Assembly (NCBI RefSeq): GCF_023657445.1
Contig: NZ_JAGTWY010000001.1
Span: 496,001 to 560,000, forward strand
DNA length: 64,000 bases
Source: Marinobacter sediminum
GTDB taxonomy: Bacteria > Pseudomonadota > Gammaproteobacteria > Pseudomonadales > Oleiphilaceae
Direction of reading: 5' to 3'
Shown here: positions 22,930-33,694 of the stretch, piece after piece
Numbering within the stretch: position 1 is the first letter of the stretch
How the letters are laid out: each line of letters starts with the position of its first letter
The notes under the pieces: model-generated
What the model was told of the DNA's origin: nothing
The model's input: only the letters and a program-made list of their open reading frames with translations
Database searches by the model: none
Position numbers and translations under genes: made by a program

Positions 22930-23201
22930 TTATCTTCGCTTATGGCTGTCTGAAGCGTCTGGTCAAAGCGCAACGCCTCATGATCGTTCAGGTCATCGCC
23001 CCCAGCTTGTGGCCACCGGAGAAATCGGCTTCAATCTGGCTGCCTCATCATTACTCGTTCGTTTGTAAGCTAATGAAAAAATAGTCAAAAAATCAGAGCT
23101 CTGCAAAGCCGGTCAGCGATATTCCTGGAATACCACCGGGCAATAACGTAGCGCGCTTGATGATTACAGTGTTGCCGGAAGCGTCTATGCCTGGAGAGGT
23201 T

Positions 23202-23227
23202 AAAAAAACCCCGGCAAAGAGCCGGGG
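23202..23227 (-). terminator. Rho-independent terminator of the liu operon
   Basis: On the minus strand, CCCCGGC-TCTTT-GCCGGGG (23209-23227) is followed by TTTTTTT (23202-23208). It stands about 30 bases after the stop of the acyl-CoA synthetase gene, the last gene of the operon. Confidence 0.93.
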
Positions 23228-23258
23228 TCAATAGGTGAGAGCGGAGGAGGAGAGTTGC

Positions 23259-24947
23259 CTACTTCTTCAACCCCATCTCCTCAATGGAAATTTCCCGCAT
23301 CTTGAACTTCTGGATCTTCCCGGTGACGGTCATCGGGAATTCATCCACGAATTTGTAGTTGCGGGGGATCTTGAAGTGAGCGATCTGACCCTTGCAGAAG
23401 GCAATCAGGTCATCCGCATCGACCGGATCGGCGTCCGGGCGCAGCTTCACCCACGCGATGAGCTCTTCGCCGTACTTCTCGTCGGGGATGCCGGTTACCT
23501 GGACTTCCTCGATGGACGGATGGGTGTAGAGGAATTCCTCGATCTCTTTCGGGTAGATGTTTTCACCACCCCGGATAACCATGTCCTTGATACGGCCGAC
23601 GATCTGGATGTAGCCCTCTTCGTCCATGGTTGCCAGGTCGCCGGTATGCATCCAGCCGGCATTGTCGATGGCTTCGCGGGTTTTTTCTTCGTTGTTCCAG
23701 TACTTCAGCATCACGCTGTACCCACGGGTACATAGCTCGCCAATCTCGCCCCGCGGGACCACGTTGCCGGTGCCCGGATCGACGATCTTGGTCTCCAGGT
23801 GCGGCTGGGTCCGCCCCACGGTGGTGACCTGCTTCTCGAACGGATCGAGTGAGCTGGTCTGGGTGGAGACCGGGCTGGTTTCGGTCATGCCGTAGGCAAT
23901 CTGAACCTCTTTCATGTTCATCTTGCCGTTGACCTGCTTCATCACCTCCGCCGGGCAGATGGAACCGGCCATGATGCCGGTACGCAGTGTGGAGAGGTCG
24001 TAGGTTTCAAACTCCGGATCCGACAGTTCGGCGATGAACATGGTGGGTACACCGTACAGGGCGGTCGCTTTTTCCTGGTGCACGGCCTGCAGCACGGACT
24101 TCGGTTCAAAGCCCTCATCCGGGTAGATCATGGTGGAACCGTGAGTAATGCAGCCCAGGTTACCCATCACCATGCCGAAGCAGTGGTACAGCGGCACTGG
24201 AATCACCAGGCGATCCTTCTCGGTAAGGCGCTGGCTCTCGGCCACAAAGTATCCATTGTTGAGGATATTGTGGTGGGTGAGGGTGGCGCCTTTGGGGTTG
24301 CCGGTAGTACCGGAGGTGAACTGGATGTTGATCGGGTCATCGAACTGGAGCTGGCTCTGAATCTTGTCCAGGTCTTCCTGGCTGACATCACCACCAAATG
24401 TCACGAATTCGTCCCAGGTCCACATGCCGTCGTGCTTGTCGGTGTCCAGATTGATCACGGCGCGGAGGTCAGAGAGGCGCCGGGCCTTGATCTTGCCGGG
24501 TGAGCTGGCCTTCAGTTCGGGTGCCAGATCATAGAGCGTCTTGCGGTAATCTGAGGCCTTGAAACTGTCGGCAGTGACCAGCACGCTGATGCCCGCCAGG
24601 TTCATGGCGTATTCCAGTTCGTGCATGCCATAGGCCGGGTTGATGTTCACCAGGATGGCGCCCACCTTGGCCGTGGCGAACTGGGTCACGGTCCACTCGT
24701 AACGGTTGGGAGACCAGATACCCACGCGGTCGCCACGCTTTACGCCGATGGCCATAAAAGCGCGGGCAGCTTCATTGACCTTCTCCACAAACTCCCTGTA
24801 GGTCCATCGGATGTCCTGATGCAGACAAACCAGGGCTTCGGTGTCCGGATATTGCGCGGCGGTGTGGTCCAGCTTTTCGCCGATGGTCATACCAAGCAGC
24901 GGAGTTTCTGAGGTACCGCTGGTGTAGCTTGGAAAAGTCATGCTCAT
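23259..24947 (-). CDS. AMP-dependent acyl-CoA synthetase
   Basis: A 562-residue ANL-superfamily ligase that forms an acyl-CoA from a carboxylic acid and ATP through an acyl-AMP. The P-loop is [18 protein letters not shown], the adenine motif YGMTETSPV, the hinge [20 protein letters not shown], and the catalytic Lys is near the end in [11 protein letters not shown]. The start at 24947 has GGAGG eight bases upstream; an ATG at 24962 lies before it. As last gene of the liu operon it probably activates a branched or medium-chain acid such as isovalerate, but the acid is not determined by sequence. Confidence 0.87.
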   Translation of the reverse strand: MSMTFPSYTSGTSETPLLGMTIGEKLDHTAAQYPDTEALVCLHQDIRWTYREFVEKVNEAARAFMAIGVKRGDRVGIWSPNRYEWTVTQFATAKVGAILVNINPAYGMHELEYAMNLAGISVLVTADSFKASDYRKTLYDLAPELKASSPGKIKARRLSDLRAVINLDTDKHDGMWTWDEFVTFGGDVSQEDLDKIQSQLQFDDPINIQFTSGTTGNPKGATLTHHNILNNGYFVAESQRLTEKDRLVIPVPLYHCFGMVMGNLGCITHGSTMIYPDEGFEPKSVLQAVHQEKATALYGVPTMFIAELSDPEFETYDLSTLRTGIMAGSICPAEVMKQVNGKMNMKEVQIAYGMTETSPVSTQTSSLDPFEKQVTTVGRTQPHLETKIVDPGTGNVVPRGEIGELCTRGYSVMLKYWNNEEKTREAIDNAGWMHTGDLATMDEEGYIQIVGRIKDMVIRGGENIYPKEIEEFLYTHPSIEEVQVTGIPDEKYGEELIAWVKLRPDADPVDADDLIAFCKGQIAHFKIPRNYKFVDEFPMTVTGKIQKFKMREISIEEMGLKK

Positions 24948-25000
24948 GGTCTCTGCCTCCATTGTTTTTGTATTCGGAAACGAGCAGGTCTGCGAACCTG

Positions 25001-25579
25001 CTATCGACTCTGCTTGTGGTATTCGGGATTTGGTTGCATATCGCTGGCGATGGCCACGCGGTTGGACATATTGTAGAAACCGATCAGGTTGCTCAGGTCC
25101 CAGATTGCGCTGTCGCTGAGGCCAGCGTCGCGCAGGGCCTGAATGTCCTGTTCTGTGACGGTTGCCGGCGAACGGGTAAGGTGGGATGCAAAATCCAGCA
25201 TGGCCCGCTGGCGCTTGTCCAGATTGGCCGTGCGGTAGTTCATTACCATGTGCTCGCCGAGTGTTGGATCACCACTCAGAACGCGTACCGCAGCACCGTG
25301 GGCGACCAGGCAGTAGAAGCACTTGTTCTCGGAGGAGACCACGACCGCCACCATTTCCCGCTCCAGCTTGCTGAGCTCGCCTTCGCCCAGCATCAGCTCG
25401 TTGTAGAGTCGGGTGAAGCCGTCGAGTTGTTTGAGATTCTGGCTGTAGGCTGTCAGTACGTTGGGGATCATGCCCAGCTTTTCCTGGCAGATCTGGAAGT
25501 ACTTCTTTGTATCTTCCGGCATGTCCGCAATGTCCGGAATGGGAAGATCGAGGGCAACGACGTTCTTGTTATTGCTCAT
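25001..25579 (-). CDS. AhpD-like/carboxymuconolactone decarboxylase family protein
   Basis: A 192-residue peroxidase-related protein. The redox motif is CFYCLVAHG with Cys87, Cys90 and His94, the AhpD centre. The rest, with [21 protein letters not shown] and [30 protein letters not shown], matches the all-helical CMD fold and the uncharacterised peroxidase-related group. Such proteins are often found in fatty-acid and leucine catabolic operons, possibly to remove peroxides formed by acyl-CoA oxidation; this role is inference. It lies between the HMG-CoA lyase gene and the synthetase gene. Confidence 0.85.
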   Translation of the reverse strand: MSNNKNVVALDLPIPDIADMPEDTKKYFQICQEKLGMIPNVLTAYSQNLKQLDGFTRLYNELMLGEGELSKLEREMVAVVVSSENKCFYCLVAHGAAVRVLSGDPTLGEHMVMNYRTANLDKRQRAMLDFASHLTRSPATVTEQDIQALRDAGLSDSAIWDLSNLIGFYNMSNRVAIASDMQPNPEYHKQSR

Positions 25580-25600
25580 GAATAATACTCCTTGTTTGCT

Positions 25601-26506
25601 TCAGCAGTTGCCGCCGAGGGCCTGTCCCACTTTGGAACCGTTATGGCGATTGAGTTCACGGGTGATCCACTCACCGGTTGCCACCAGTTTGTCCAGATCC
25701 ACACCGGTTTTGATGCCAAGCCCGTTAAGCAGGTATAGCACGTCTTCGGTAGCGACGTTGCCGGAGGCTCCCTTGGCATAGGGGCAGCCGCCAAGGCCGG
25801 CCACGGAGGCGTCAATTACGGCCACACCTTCCTCGAGTACCGCATAGAGGTTGGCCAGTGCCTGGCCATAGGTGTCGTGGAAGTGAGCGGCCAGTCGCTC
25901 TACTGGGACCTGTCTGGCAACCGCTTCCAGCATACGCTTGGCCTTGAGCGGTGTACCCACACCGATGGTGTCTCCGAGTGAAATCTCGTAGCAGCCCATG
26001 TCGGCCAGATCCCTTGCCACTTTCGCCACCTGCTCCGGGGCGATGTCGCCCTCGTAAGGGCAGCCCAAGACGGTAGACACGTAGCCGCGCACGGGGATGT
26101 TGTGCTGTTTCGCGGCTTCCATGACTGGCATGAACCGTTCAAGGCTTTCGGCAATGGAGCAGTTGATGTTCTTCTGGCTGAAGGACTCAGAGGCGGCTCC
26201 GAACACTGCGACTTCATCAACCCCCGCCGCCAGGGCATTCTCGAAACCGCGGAGGTTTGGGGTCAGCACCGAATAGCGGACGCCGGCCTTACGTTTGATA
26301 CCGGCCATAACCTCGGCCGCATCGCCCATCTGCGGCACCCATTTTGGCGACACAAAGCTTGCGGACTCGATGTGGGAAAGGCCGCAATCGGCAAGGCGGT
26401 CGATCAGGCCGGTTTTGATGTCGGTGGCGATAACCGGGCCAGCCTCGTTCTGGAGACCGTCCCGGGGGCTCATTTCCACCAGCCGCACCTGTTGAGCAAA
26501 GGCCAT
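25601..26506 (-). CDS. mvaB: Hydroxymethylglutaryl-CoA lyase
   Basis: A 301-residue TIM-barrel lyase that splits 3-hydroxy-3-methylglutaryl-CoA into acetyl-CoA and acetoacetate, the last step of leucine breakdown. [12 protein letters not shown] at residues 11-22 and the active-site loop [20 protein letters not shown], with its catalytic Cys, are diagnostic. The start overlaps the stop of the biotin-carboxylase gene in a TAATG junction, so the two are coupled. In the liu nomenclature this is liuE. Confidence 0.93.
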   Translation of the reverse strand: MAFAQQVRLVEMSPRDGLQNEAGPVIATDIKTGLIDRLADCGLSHIESASFVSPKWVPQMGDAAEVMAGIKRKAGVRYSVLTPNLRGFENALAAGVDEVAVFGAASESFSQKNINCSIAESLERFMPVMEAAKQHNIPVRGYVSTVLGCPYEGDIAPEQVAKVARDLADMGCYEISLGDTIGVGTPLKAKRMLEAVARQVPVERLAAHFHDTYGQALANLYAVLEEGVAVIDASVAGLGGCPYAKGASGNVATEDVLYLLNGLGIKTGVDLDKLVATGEWITRELNRHNGSKVGQALGGNC

Positions 26507-28500
26507 TACTCTGCCTCCTCTTCACTCATTTCAATGGCAATCAGTTCAGCGCCTTCGGAAACCTGGTCGCCTTCGGCGAAGAAGATTTCACTCACCACAC
26601 CGTCGGCCGGGGCCTTGATGGCGTGCTCCATCTTCATGGCTTCCATGATCACCAGGGTCTGGCCTGCGGTGACCTTGTCGCCCACCTTGGTCTGCACGGC
26701 CACAATGGCACCATTCATCGGTGCTGCCAGACTGCCTTCGCCGGCCATTTCCTCGAAGCCGTAGGTCTCGCGATAGACCGTACAGTTGAAGGTATCGCCC
26801 TCGTAGAACAGGATCAGCTGATCATTATGCAGGTTACCGTGAACGCTGATCCTGTGGCCGTTAATCACAGCCTGAAGGTAGTCCTCATCCAGTTTGGCGG
26901 TGAGGTTGTAGACGCTATCGCCCACGAACACCTGGTAACGGTCATCCCGTTCCAGGATCTTGAGATCATGAATCTCGTCACCTACCTGAAGCTGGAGCGG
27001 CTGGGCATATTCGGAGTTCATTCGCCAGCTGTTGCGGCGACCAAACGGTGACCATGGATCGGTTGAAGCCGGCTCTTCGGATTTGCGCGCTTCCAGTACA
27101 AAGCCGGCGGCCAGAACCAGGGCCTTGTGAGTATCGAGCCTGGATTTCGGGAACAGCAGTTCGCGATGGCTGTCGATGAACCCCGTAGTCAGGTCCGCCT
27201 CGCGGAATGGCTGGGCGTCGGCCAGGGCATGCAGGAACCGGATGTTGGTTTTTACGCCCGCAATGCGGTAATGCTCCAGGGCCTGAACCATGCGGTTGAT
27301 GGCCTGGTCCCGGGTTTCGTCCCAAACGATCAGCTTGGCGATCATGGGGTCGTAGTGAATGCTGATGTCATCGCCTTCGGTCACGCCGGTATCGACCCGT
27401 ACGTGGGCACTTTCATCGGGTGTGCTCAGGTAGCGCAGGTTGCCGGTGGCGGGCAGGAAGTCCTGGTCCGGATCTTCGGCGTAGATGCGGGCTTCCAGTG
27501 CATGGCCCCGGGTTTTTACCTGGGACTGCTCCAATGGCAGGGGATCACCCCAGGCCACTTTCAGCTGCCACTCCACCAGATCCTGGCCGGTGACCATTTC
27601 AGTGACCGGGTGCTCGACCTGCAGGCGTGTATTCATCTCCATGAAGAAGAAGGAACCATCCACGTCGTACAGGAACTCAACGGTTCCCGCACCCACGTAA
27701 TCGATGGCCTGGGCTGCACGCACAGCGGCGTCACCCATGGCCTTGCGGGTATCTTCGCTCAGTCCTGGCGCCGGCGCTTCTTCCAGCACCTTCTGGTGGC
27801 GGCGCTGCACAGAGCAGTCGCGCTCGGCCAGATAGACGCCCTTTCCGTCCTGGTCGCAGAATACCTGGATCTCTACGTGACGCGGCTGTGTCAGGTAGCG
27901 CTCTATCAGCATGTCGGGGTTGCCGAAGGCGTTTTTGGCTTCGCGTTTGGCAGCGGCGAGGGCATCGTCAAATTCGCCCATGTTTTCGACCACACGCATG
28001 CCTTTACCGCCGCCACCGGCGACGGCTTTCAGCAGCAGCGGAAAGCCACATTTCTCGGCTTCCTTGCGCAGAACCTCTGGAGACTGGTCATCACCGTGGT
28101 AACCCGGCACCAGTGGTACGCCGGCTTTTTCCATAATCGCCTTGGCGGCGGACTTGGAACCCATGGCGGCGATGGCGGAAGAGGGCGGGCCGATGAACAC
28201 GATACCATTGGCTTCGCAGGCTTCGGCAAATCCGGTGTTCTCGGAGAGGAAACCGTAGCCGGGATGGACTGCCTGGGCACCGCTCTGTTTGGCGATATCA
28301 ATGATCTTCTCGGCTCGCAGGTAGCTCTCGGAACTTGGCGCTGGCCCGATATTAAAGGCTTCGTCTGCCATGGCAACGTGGCGGGCATTCGCGTCGGCAT
28401 CGGAATACACGGCGACGCAACGAATACCCATGCGGTGGGCGGTCTGTATGATCCGGCAGGCGATCTCGCCGCGGTTAGCGATCAGTATTTTGCTGAACAT
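26506..28500 (-). CDS. liuD: Methylcrotonoyl-CoA carboxylase, biotin-carrying alpha subunit
   Basis: A 664-residue fusion of a biotin carboxylase domain (about 1-450) and a C-terminal biotin-carrier domain. The ATP-grasp segment is [14 protein letters not shown], the carboxylase signature [14 protein letters not shown], and the biotin Lys is Lys623 in [10 protein letters not shown]. With the beta subunit (liuB) it carboxylates 3-methylcrotonyl-CoA to 3-methylglutaconyl-CoA in leucine breakdown. The linker [20 protein letters not shown] is typical of MCC. It abuts liuC by one base. Confidence 0.94.
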   Translation of the reverse strand: MFSKILIANRGEIACRIIQTAHRMGIRCVAVYSDADANARHVAMADEAFNIGPAPSSESYLRAEKIIDIAKQSGAQAVHPGYGFLSENTGFAEACEANGIVFIGPPSSAIAAMGSKSAAKAIMEKAGVPLVPGYHGDDQSPEVLRKEAEKCGFPLLLKAVAGGGGKGMRVVENMGEFDDALAAAKREAKNAFGNPDMLIERYLTQPRHVEIQVFCDQDGKGVYLAERDCSVQRRHQKVLEEAPAPGLSEDTRKAMGDAAVRAAQAIDYVGAGTVEFLYDVDGSFFFMEMNTRLQVEHPVTEMVTGQDLVEWQLKVAWGDPLPLEQSQVKTRGHALEARIYAEDPDQDFLPATGNLRYLSTPDESAHVRVDTGVTEGDDISIHYDPMIAKLIVWDETRDQAINRMVQALEHYRIAGVKTNIRFLHALADAQPFREADLTTGFIDSHRELLFPKSRLDTHKALVLAAGFVLEARKSEEPASTDPWSPFGRRNSWRMNSEYAQPLQLQVGDEIHDLKILERDDRYQVFVGDSVYNLTAKLDEDYLQAVINGHRISVHGNLHNDQLILFYEGDTFNCTVYRETYGFEEMAGEGSLAAPMNGAIVAVQTKVGDKVTAGQTLVIMEAMKMEHAIKAPADGVVSEIFFAEGDQVSEGAELIAIEMSEEEAE

Positions 28501-28501
28501 G

Positions 28502-29308
28502 TTACTTGCTCTCCGGAATCCAGTTGGCGCGGCGTTTGTTCAGGAAGGCGCTCAGGCCCTCCTGTCCTTCTTCACCCACGCGGATATCAGCGATGCGGTG
28601 TGCGGTATCGTCAATCACGTCATCGCTGATGGGCTTGTGGCTGACGGCAAACACCAGGTCCTTGGCGGCTTTCATGGCTTCGGGGCCGTTCATGGCCAGT
28701 TGCTGGAGCATCTCGTTGCAGTGGGTTTCCATGGCGTCGACACCGTCGCAGACGATGTGCACCAGCCCATACTCCTGAGCCTGCCGTGCAGTAAACACCT
28801 CGGCGGAGATGAAGTACCGGCGGGCCTGGCGCTCGCCAATGGCCCGCACCACGTACGGACTGATCACGGCGGGAATCAGGCCAAGCTTAACTTCGCTCAG
28901 GCAGAAGCTGGATTTTTCGGTGGCGATGACAATATCGCAGCAGGCGGCAAGCCCAACTGCGCCGCCGAAGGCAGCACCCTGAACCAGACCGATCACCGGC
29001 TTGGACAGGTGGTTGAGCACATTCATCAGCCGCGCCAGCTCCCGGGAATCGTCGAGGTTTTCCTGACGGGTGTTGTCGGCCATTCGGCTCATCCAGCCGA
29101 GGTCGGCACCGGCTGAGAAGTGCTTGCCCTCGGATCGCAGGATGACCACTTTTACGCTGTTGTCGGCATTCACCTCGGTGAGGGTGCTGATCAATTGCTG
29201 GATGATCACGTCGTCAAAGGCGTTGCGTTTGTCCGGGCGATTCAGGACCACCTCGGCAATGCCTTCGGCGCGGTGTCTGAGCAGAACTGCGGATTCGTTG
29301 TCTGTCAT
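28502..29308 (-). CDS. liuC: Methylglutaconyl-CoA hydratase (enoyl-CoA hydratase family)
   Basis: A 268-residue crotonase. The oxyanion-hole strands are SEGKHFSAGADLGWM and GLVQGAAFGGAVGLAACCD. Its place between the MCC subunits indicates hydration of 3-methylglutaconyl-CoA to HMG-CoA. The family is certain, the substrate follows from context. It lies 14 bases after liuB and one base before liuD. Confidence 0.92.
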   Translation of the reverse strand: MTDNESAVLLRHRAEGIAEVVLNRPDKRNAFDDVIIQQLISTLTEVNADNSVKVVILRSEGKHFSAGADLGWMSRMADNTRQENLDDSRELARLMNVLNHLSKPVIGLVQGAAFGGAVGLAACCDIVIATEKSSFCLSEVKLGLIPAVISPYVVRAIGERQARRYFISAEVFTARQAQEYGLVHIVCDGVDAMETHCNEMLQQLAMNGPEAMKAAKDLVFAVSHKPISDDVIDDTAHRIADIRVGEEGQEGLSAFLNKRRANWIPESK

Positions 29309-29322
29309 GTCAGTCTCCCCGA

Positions 29323-30930
29323 TTACATCCGGAACACGCCGAAGCGCGTGGGCTTCGCCGGCCGGTTAAGGGTGGCTGAGAGGCTAAGGGCAACCACTTC
29401 CCGGGTCTGGGCCGGGTCGATTACCCCGTCATCCCACAGGCGGGCGCTGGCGTAGTAGGGATGGCCCTGGTGCTCGTACTTGTCCGCGATCGGTTTCTTG
29501 AATTCGGCCTCTTCCTCTGCGCTCCATTCCTCGCCTTTGCGCTCCATGCCTTCACGGCGAACCTGTGCCATAACGCCGGCGGCCTGCTCGCCGCCCATGA
29601 CGGAGATACGGGCATTCGGCCACATCCACATGAAATCCGGGCTGTAGGCACGGCCACACATGCCGTAGTTGCCGGCCCCGTAACTGCCGCCGATCAGGAC
29701 GGTGATCTTGGGTACGTTGGCGCAGGCGACGGCCATGACCATCTTGGCGCCGTGCTTGGCGATGCCTTCGGATTCGTACTTCTGGCCGACCATGAAGCCG
29801 GTGATGTTCTGCAGGAACAGCAGCGGAATGTTGCGCTGGCAGCAGAGTTCAATGAAGTGCGCGCCTTTCTGGGCCGACTCACTGAACAGGATGCCATTGT
29901 TGGCAATGATGCCCACCGGGTAGCCATGGATATGGGCGAAGCCGGTGACGAGGGTCTGGCCGTAGTAGCGTTTGAACTCGTCGAATTCCGAGCCGTCTAC
30001 GATGCGGGCAATGACGTCGCGCACATCGAATTGTTTGCGCAGGTCGGTGCCGACAATGCCGTAGATTTCTTCCGCGTCATAAAGCGGTGCTTTTGGTTTG
30101 CGGATTTCCACGTCTACCGGTTTTCGGCGGTTGAGGTTGGAAACACTACGGCGGGCGATTTCCAGGGCGTGGGCGTCGTTTTCGGCATAGTGGTCAGCGA
30201 CACCCGAGACTTTGCAGTGCACGTCGGCACCGCCCAGGTCCTCGGCACTCACGACCTCACCGGTAGCGGCTTTTACCAGCGGAGGGCCGGCCAGGAAGAT
30301 GGTGCCCTGGTTGCGCACGATGATGGATTCGTCGGCCATGGCGGGCACGTACGCGCCGCCGGCGGTGCACAGACCCATAACGACGGCGATCTGCGGGATG
30401 TCGTCGGCAGACATGCGAGCCTGGTTGTAGAAGATGCGACCAAAGTGGTCACGATCCGGGAATACTTCGTCCTGCCGGGGCAGGTTGGCACCGCCGGAGT
30501 CCACCAGATAGATGCAGGGCAGGCGGTTCTCCAGAGCGATTTCCTGGGCCCGCAAGTGCTTTTTCACGGTCAGTGGGTAGTAGCTGCCGCCCTTCACCGT
30601 GGCGTCGTTGGCGATGATCATGCACTCGGTGCCGGAGACGCGGCCCACGCCGGCGATGACACCAGCAGCGGGGACTTCCTCACCATAAACGTTGTAGGCG
30701 GCGAACTGGCCAATCTCGAGGAAAGGGGAGCCGTCGTCCAGCAGGCGGTTGATACGCTCTCTGGGCAACAGTTTGCCGCGGGCGATATGGCGTTCCTGAT
30801 AGGAGGGGCCGCCGCCTTGCTGAATGGTGGATACTTTGTCCCGCAGGTCCGCGACAGCTTGCGCCATGGATTCCTGGTTGGCCTGGAATTCTTCCGACCT
30901 TGGGTTGATTTTGCTTTGCAGTATGGTCAT
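29323..30930 (-). CDS. liuB: Methylcrotonoyl-CoA carboxylase, beta (carboxyltransferase) subunit
   Basis: A 535-residue carboxyltransferase of the AccA/AccD-fused type. Diagnostic parts are [37 protein letters not shown] and [20 protein letters not shown]. It moves CO2 from biotin to 3-methylcrotonyl-CoA. The [16 protein letters not shown] segment distinguishes MCC from propionyl-CoA carboxylase. It follows liuA after 171 bases that carry a large inverted repeat. Confidence 0.94.
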   Translation of the reverse strand: MTILQSKINPRSEEFQANQESMAQAVADLRDKVSTIQQGGGPSYQERHIARGKLLPRERINRLLDDGSPFLEIGQFAAYNVYGEEVPAAGVIAGVGRVSGTECMIIANDATVKGGSYYPLTVKKHLRAQEIALENRLPCIYLVDSGGANLPRQDEVFPDRDHFGRIFYNQARMSADDIPQIAVVMGLCTAGGAYVPAMADESIIVRNQGTIFLAGPPLVKAATGEVVSAEDLGGADVHCKVSGVADHYAENDAHALEIARRSVSNLNRRKPVDVEIRKPKAPLYDAEEIYGIVGTDLRKQFDVRDVIARIVDGSEFDEFKRYYGQTLVTGFAHIHGYPVGIIANNGILFSESAQKGAHFIELCCQRNIPLLFLQNITGFMVGQKYESEGIAKHGAKMVMAVACANVPKITVLIGGSYGAGNYGMCGRAYSPDFMWMWPNARISVMGGEQAAGVMAQVRREGMERKGEEWSAEEEAEFKKPIADKYEHQGHPYYASARLWDDGVIDPAQTREVVALSLSATLNRPAKPTRFGVFRM

Positions 30931-30960
30931 AGCATTTGGGTCCGTGCATTCCGGGGAGTC

Positions 30961-31068
30961 GGGGTTGGCGGCAGGACGGTCCGGGAACCGCTACGAGCAC
31001 GTCCATGTGCGCTTGTTTCAGGCCATCCTTGGCCTTCAACATTCCCGGACCGTCCTGCCGCCAACCCC
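30961..31068. repeat. Perfect 27-bp inverted repeat between liuA and liuB
   Basis: Left arm 30961-30987 and right arm 31042-31068 are exact reverse complements (GGGGTTGGCGGCAGGACGGT... and its inverse) around a 54-base loop. No T-run follows in either direction. In the transcript it would form a very stable stem between the dehydrogenase and carboxylase genes, likely changing their relative expression. A mobile or REP-like origin is also possible. Confidence 0.85.
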
Positions 31069-31101
31069 TCATCGAACATTGGGTGCTGATTTCCTGTTCT
31101 T

Positions 31102-32268
31102 TTACTTATTCAGGAACAGCTCGCGACCGATCAGCATCCGGCGGATTTCAGACGTACCCGCGCCGATTTCATAGAGCTTGGCGTCACGCAGCAGACGGCC
31201 TGTTGGGTATTCGTTGATGTAACCGTTACCACCGAGCAGCTGGATTGCGTCCAGGGCCAGTTTGGTGGCCATCTCGGCGGAGTAGAGGATGGCGCCGGCG
31301 GCATCTTTGCGAGTGGTTTCGCCGCGATCAGCCGACATGGCCACCATATAAACGTAGGATTTGGCGGTGTTCATCCAGGTGTACATGTCCGCGACTTTGC
31401 CTTGTACCAGTTCGAATTCGCCAATGGCTTGGCCAAACTGTTTGCGCTCGCGGATGTAGGGAACGGTCACGTCCATAGCGGCTTGCATAATGCCCAGCGG
31501 GCCGCCGGAGAGGACGAGGCGTTCGTAGTCCAGGCCGCTCATGAGTACTTTGGCGCCGTTGCCTACGCCACCGAGGACATTTTCTTTGGGTACTTTGCAG
31601 TCTTCGAACACCAGTTCGCAGGTATTGGAACCGCGCATGCCGAGTTTGTCGAGTTTCTGGTGGCGGCTGAAACCGGGGGCGTCGCGTTCTACGATGAAGG
31701 CGGTTACGCCTTTGGAGCCGGCCTTGACGTCGGTTTTGGCGTAGATCACGTAGGTGTGGGCGTCGGGGCCGTTGGTGATCCACATTTTGTTGCCGTTAAG
31801 GACGTAGTGGTCGCCTTCGTCCCGGGCACTCAGTTTCATGGAAATGACGTCGGAGCCGGCGTTAGGCTCGGACATGGCGAGTGCGCCAACGTGTTCGCCA
31901 CTGACCAGCTTCGGCAGGTACTTCTGTTTCTGCTCTTCGGTGCCGTTACGGTGAATCTGGTTCACGCACAGGTTGGAGTGGGCACCGTAGGATAGTCCGA
32001 CGGAAGCGGATGCGCGGCTGATTTCTTCCATCGCGATCACGTGCGCCAGGTAACCCATGTCTGAGCCGCCGTACTCTTCGGTAACGGTGATGCCCAGCAG
32101 ACCCATATCGCCCATCTTGCGCCACAAATCCATGGGGAACTCATTGTTACGGTCGATTTCTTCGGCGCGGGGAGCGATTTCCGAAGCGGCGAAACTGTTG
32201 ATTTGCTCGCGCAGCATGTCGAGAGTTTCGCCAAGGCCGAAGTTGAGTTCTGAGTACTGTGATTTCAT
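31102..32268 (-). CDS. liuA: Isovaleryl-CoA dehydrogenase
   Basis: A 388-residue acyl-CoA dehydrogenase. [40 protein letters not shown] and the C-terminal [27 protein letters not shown] region (quoted in parts) are typical of the isovaleryl-CoA branch. It oxidises isovaleryl-CoA to 3-methylcrotonyl-CoA and passes electrons to ETF. The substrate call rests on the operon as well as on the sequence. It is preceded by liuR on the same strand. Confidence 0.93.
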   Translation of the reverse strand: MKSQYSELNFGLGETLDMLREQINSFAASEIAPRAEEIDRNNEFPMDLWRKMGDMGLLGITVTEEYGGSDMGYLAHVIAMEEISRASASVGLSYGAHSNLCVNQIHRNGTEEQKQKYLPKLVSGEHVGALAMSEPNAGSDVISMKLSARDEGDHYVLNGNKMWITNGPDAHTYVIYAKTDVKAGSKGVTAFIVERDAPGFSRHQKLDKLGMRGSNTCELVFEDCKVPKENVLGGVGNGAKVLMSGLDYERLVLSGGPLGIMQAAMDVTVPYIRERKQFGQAIGEFELVQGKVADMYTWMNTAKSYVYMVAMSADRGETTRKDAAGAILYSAEMATKLALDAIQLLGGNGYINEYPTGRLLRDAKLYEIGAGTSEIRRMLIGRELFLNK

Positions 32269-32355
32269 GTCGGTTACCTTTTATTTTGATCTCTGACTTA
32301 CGGAGTTTCAGGTCCGGGCAGCTACTGCGCAGGGCACCTTTACGTGCCTTGTTGT

Positions 32356-32805
32356 CTAACGCTGTCCCGCAGTCGTTGTCTGTTCATCGTTCGCCGGCAT
32401 CTGCTGTTCCTTCTTTTTCTTTTGCAGCTCGGCCAGCGCTTCATGACACCGTGATTCGGCGGTGTCCATTTCCATTTCTGCCATGGCAATATCGTTTTTC
32501 TGCTGTTCCAGCTGGGCCCGCTTGCGGCTCAGGGTCTCCAGCATCAGGAGCAACTGTTTTTCATTGCCACTGAGGGTTTCGTCCCAGAGGTCGAAGAGTT
32601 CTTTAGTCTCCGAGAGGGAGAAGCCCATTCGTTTGCCCCGAAGGATCAGTTTGAGGCGGACGCGATCCTTGGAGCTGAAAATCCGTGTTTGTCCCCGACG
32701 CGAGGGCTTGAGCAGCTCCTGATCCTCGTAGAACCGGATGCTCCGGGTCGTCACGTCGAACTCCTTGGCGAGCTCGCTTATGCTGTATGTTTCTTTTTTA
32801 ACCAT
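32356..32805 (-). CDS. liuR: MerR-family regulator of the liu genes
   Basis: A 149-residue regulator. Residues 6-40 (SISELAKEFDVTTRSIRFYE...LLKPSRRGQTRIFS) are the MerR winged helix-turn-helix; residues 75-125 form the long dimerisation coiled coil (LLLMLETLSRKRAQLEQQKN). No Cys-rich metal site is present, as expected for a regulator of acyl-CoA metabolism. It is the first gene of the liu operon and is divergent from the SDR gene; an operator dyad lies between the two. Confidence 0.9.
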   Translation of the reverse strand: MVKKETYSISELAKEFDVTTRSIRFYEDQELLKPSRRGQTRIFSSKDRVRLKLILRGKRMGFSLSETKELFDLWDETLSGNEKQLLLMLETLSRKRAQLEQQKNDIAMAEMEMDTAESRCHEALAELQKKKKEQQMPANDEQTTTAGQR

Positions 32806-32826
32806 AGCGATTTCCTTTTTAGACTT

Positions 32827-32855
32827 AGGTTAGATAAAGTTTACGTAAACGTAAA
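32827..32855 (-). promoter_or_regulatory. Promoter-operator of the liu operon
   Basis: On the minus strand TTTACG (32850-32855) and TAACCT (32827-32832) are separated by 17 bases that contain TTTACGTAAAC. Aligned with the site at 1042-1070 it shares ACGTTTACGTAWAC and TCTAAYCT. The dyad TTTACGTAAA also lies in a -35-like position for the plus-strand SDR gene (TTTACG 32840-32845, then TACGGT 32863-32868), so one operator may serve both directions. Confidence 0.6.
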
Positions 32856-32908
32856 GTAGTTTTACGGTCAGATTTCGATCAAAGGATTCTTCAGAGCAGG
32901 AGTGAACG

Positions 32909-33670
32909 ATGGAATTTAAAAATGTGGCGGCGATTGTAACAGGTGGTGCATCGGGTCTTGGCGAAGGTGCGGCCCGTGCGCTGGCAGCAGCAGGCTGCAA
33001 GGTGGCAATCCTGGATGTGAGTCAGGAGCAGGGTGAGAAGGTCGCTGCGGACATTGGCGGCATCTTCCTGAAATGTGACGTAACCTCAGCTGAAAGTGCT
33101 GAGGCCGCAATCAATGCTGCTCGGGAAGCCCATGGCCCCTGTGGTGTGGCGGTGAGTTGCGCGGGTATTGCTCCGGCCTCGAAAATTCTCGGGCGCAACG
33201 GTGTGATGCCGCTGGAGAACTTCAGTAAGGTAATCCAGGTCAACCTGATAGGTACCTTCAATATCCTGAGGCTGGCCGCCGCCGATATGGCAACTCGTGA
33301 GCCCAATGCCGACGGTGAGCGGGGGGTAATCATCAATACTGCCTCCGTTGCCGCCTATGAAGGGCAGATCGGACAGGCGGCGTACAGTGCTTCCAAGGGT
33401 GGCGTGGTCTCACTGACCTTGCAGTCGGCTCGTGAGCTGGCCCGTGAGGGTATCCGTGTAAATACGATTGCACCGGGCCTGTTCATGACCCCCATGATGT
33501 CTGGAATGCCCGACGAGGTTCAGGAGAGCCTGGCGGCCACTCTGCCGTTCCCGAAGCGTCTCGGCAAGCCGGAAGAGTTCGGTATGATGGTGGACCAGAT
33601 GGTGCGTAACCCGATCCTCAATGGCGAAGTGATTCGTCTGGACTGTGCGCTTCGCATGGCACCCAAGTGA
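32909..33670 (+). CDS. SDR-family 3-hydroxyacyl-CoA dehydrogenase (type 2 like)
   Basis: A 253-residue short-chain dehydrogenase. The NAD-binding motif is TGGASGLG (residues 11-18), and the catalytic Ser146, Tyr159 and Lys163 are in NTASVAAY and YSASKGG. The C-terminal PFPKRLGKPEEFGMMVDQ and GEVIRLDCALRMAPK are typical of the HSD17B10-like 3-hydroxy-2-methylbutyryl-CoA dehydrogenase group. It would oxidise 3-hydroxyacyl-CoA with NAD, e.g. in isoleucine breakdown. It heads an operon with an acyl-CoA dehydrogenase and a thiolase. Confidence 0.9.
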   Translation: MEFKNVAAIVTGGASGLGEGAARALAAAGCKVAILDVSQEQGEKVAADIGGIFLKCDVTSAESAEAAINAAREAHGPCGVAVSCAGIAPASKILGRNGVMPLENFSKVIQVNLIGTFNILRLAAADMATREPNADGERGVIINTASVAAYEGQIGQAAYSASKGGVVSLTLQSARELAREGIRVNTIAPGLFMTPMMSGMPDEVQESLAATLPFPKRLGKPEEFGMMVDQMVRNPILNGEVIRLDCALRMAPK

Positions 33671-33694
33671 AGCATTCAATTGCAGGAGACATAC

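Larger units (their letters stand above)
22531..23201. other. Gene-poor junction at the integron end
   Basis: No intact gene is seen in about 670 bases. The stretch holds the lone attC/attI-like core GTTATGC (22546-22552, minus), the palindrome ACGAACGCGTTCGT (22563-22576), two larger inverted repeats built on the same motif, the nrdB-like tail (22840-22929) and short frames with in-frame stops. This is the place where an attI site and integrase gene would be expected; neither is recognisable. Confidence 0.6.

Noticed and set aside
22942..23041. Minus-strand fragment reading QIEADFSGGHKLGAMT before a stop
   Set aside because: Only about 18 codons between in-frame stops, no family; possibly a remnant.
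23093..23216. Short minus-strand frame ending LLPGGIPGISLTGFAEL
   Set aside because: It looks protein-like, but it has no start, runs through the liu terminator and matches nothing I recognise. It could be another gene remnant at the integron junction; evidence is too thin for a call.
27127..28629. 500-codon open frame on the plus strand, opposite liuD
   Set aside because: It is the antisense of the biotin carboxylase gene; long antisense frames arise from high-GC codon bias. The liuD protein has full motifs.
29461..31089. 542-codon open frame on the plus strand, opposite liuB
   Set aside because: Antisense of a complete carboxyltransferase gene, without recognisable motifs.
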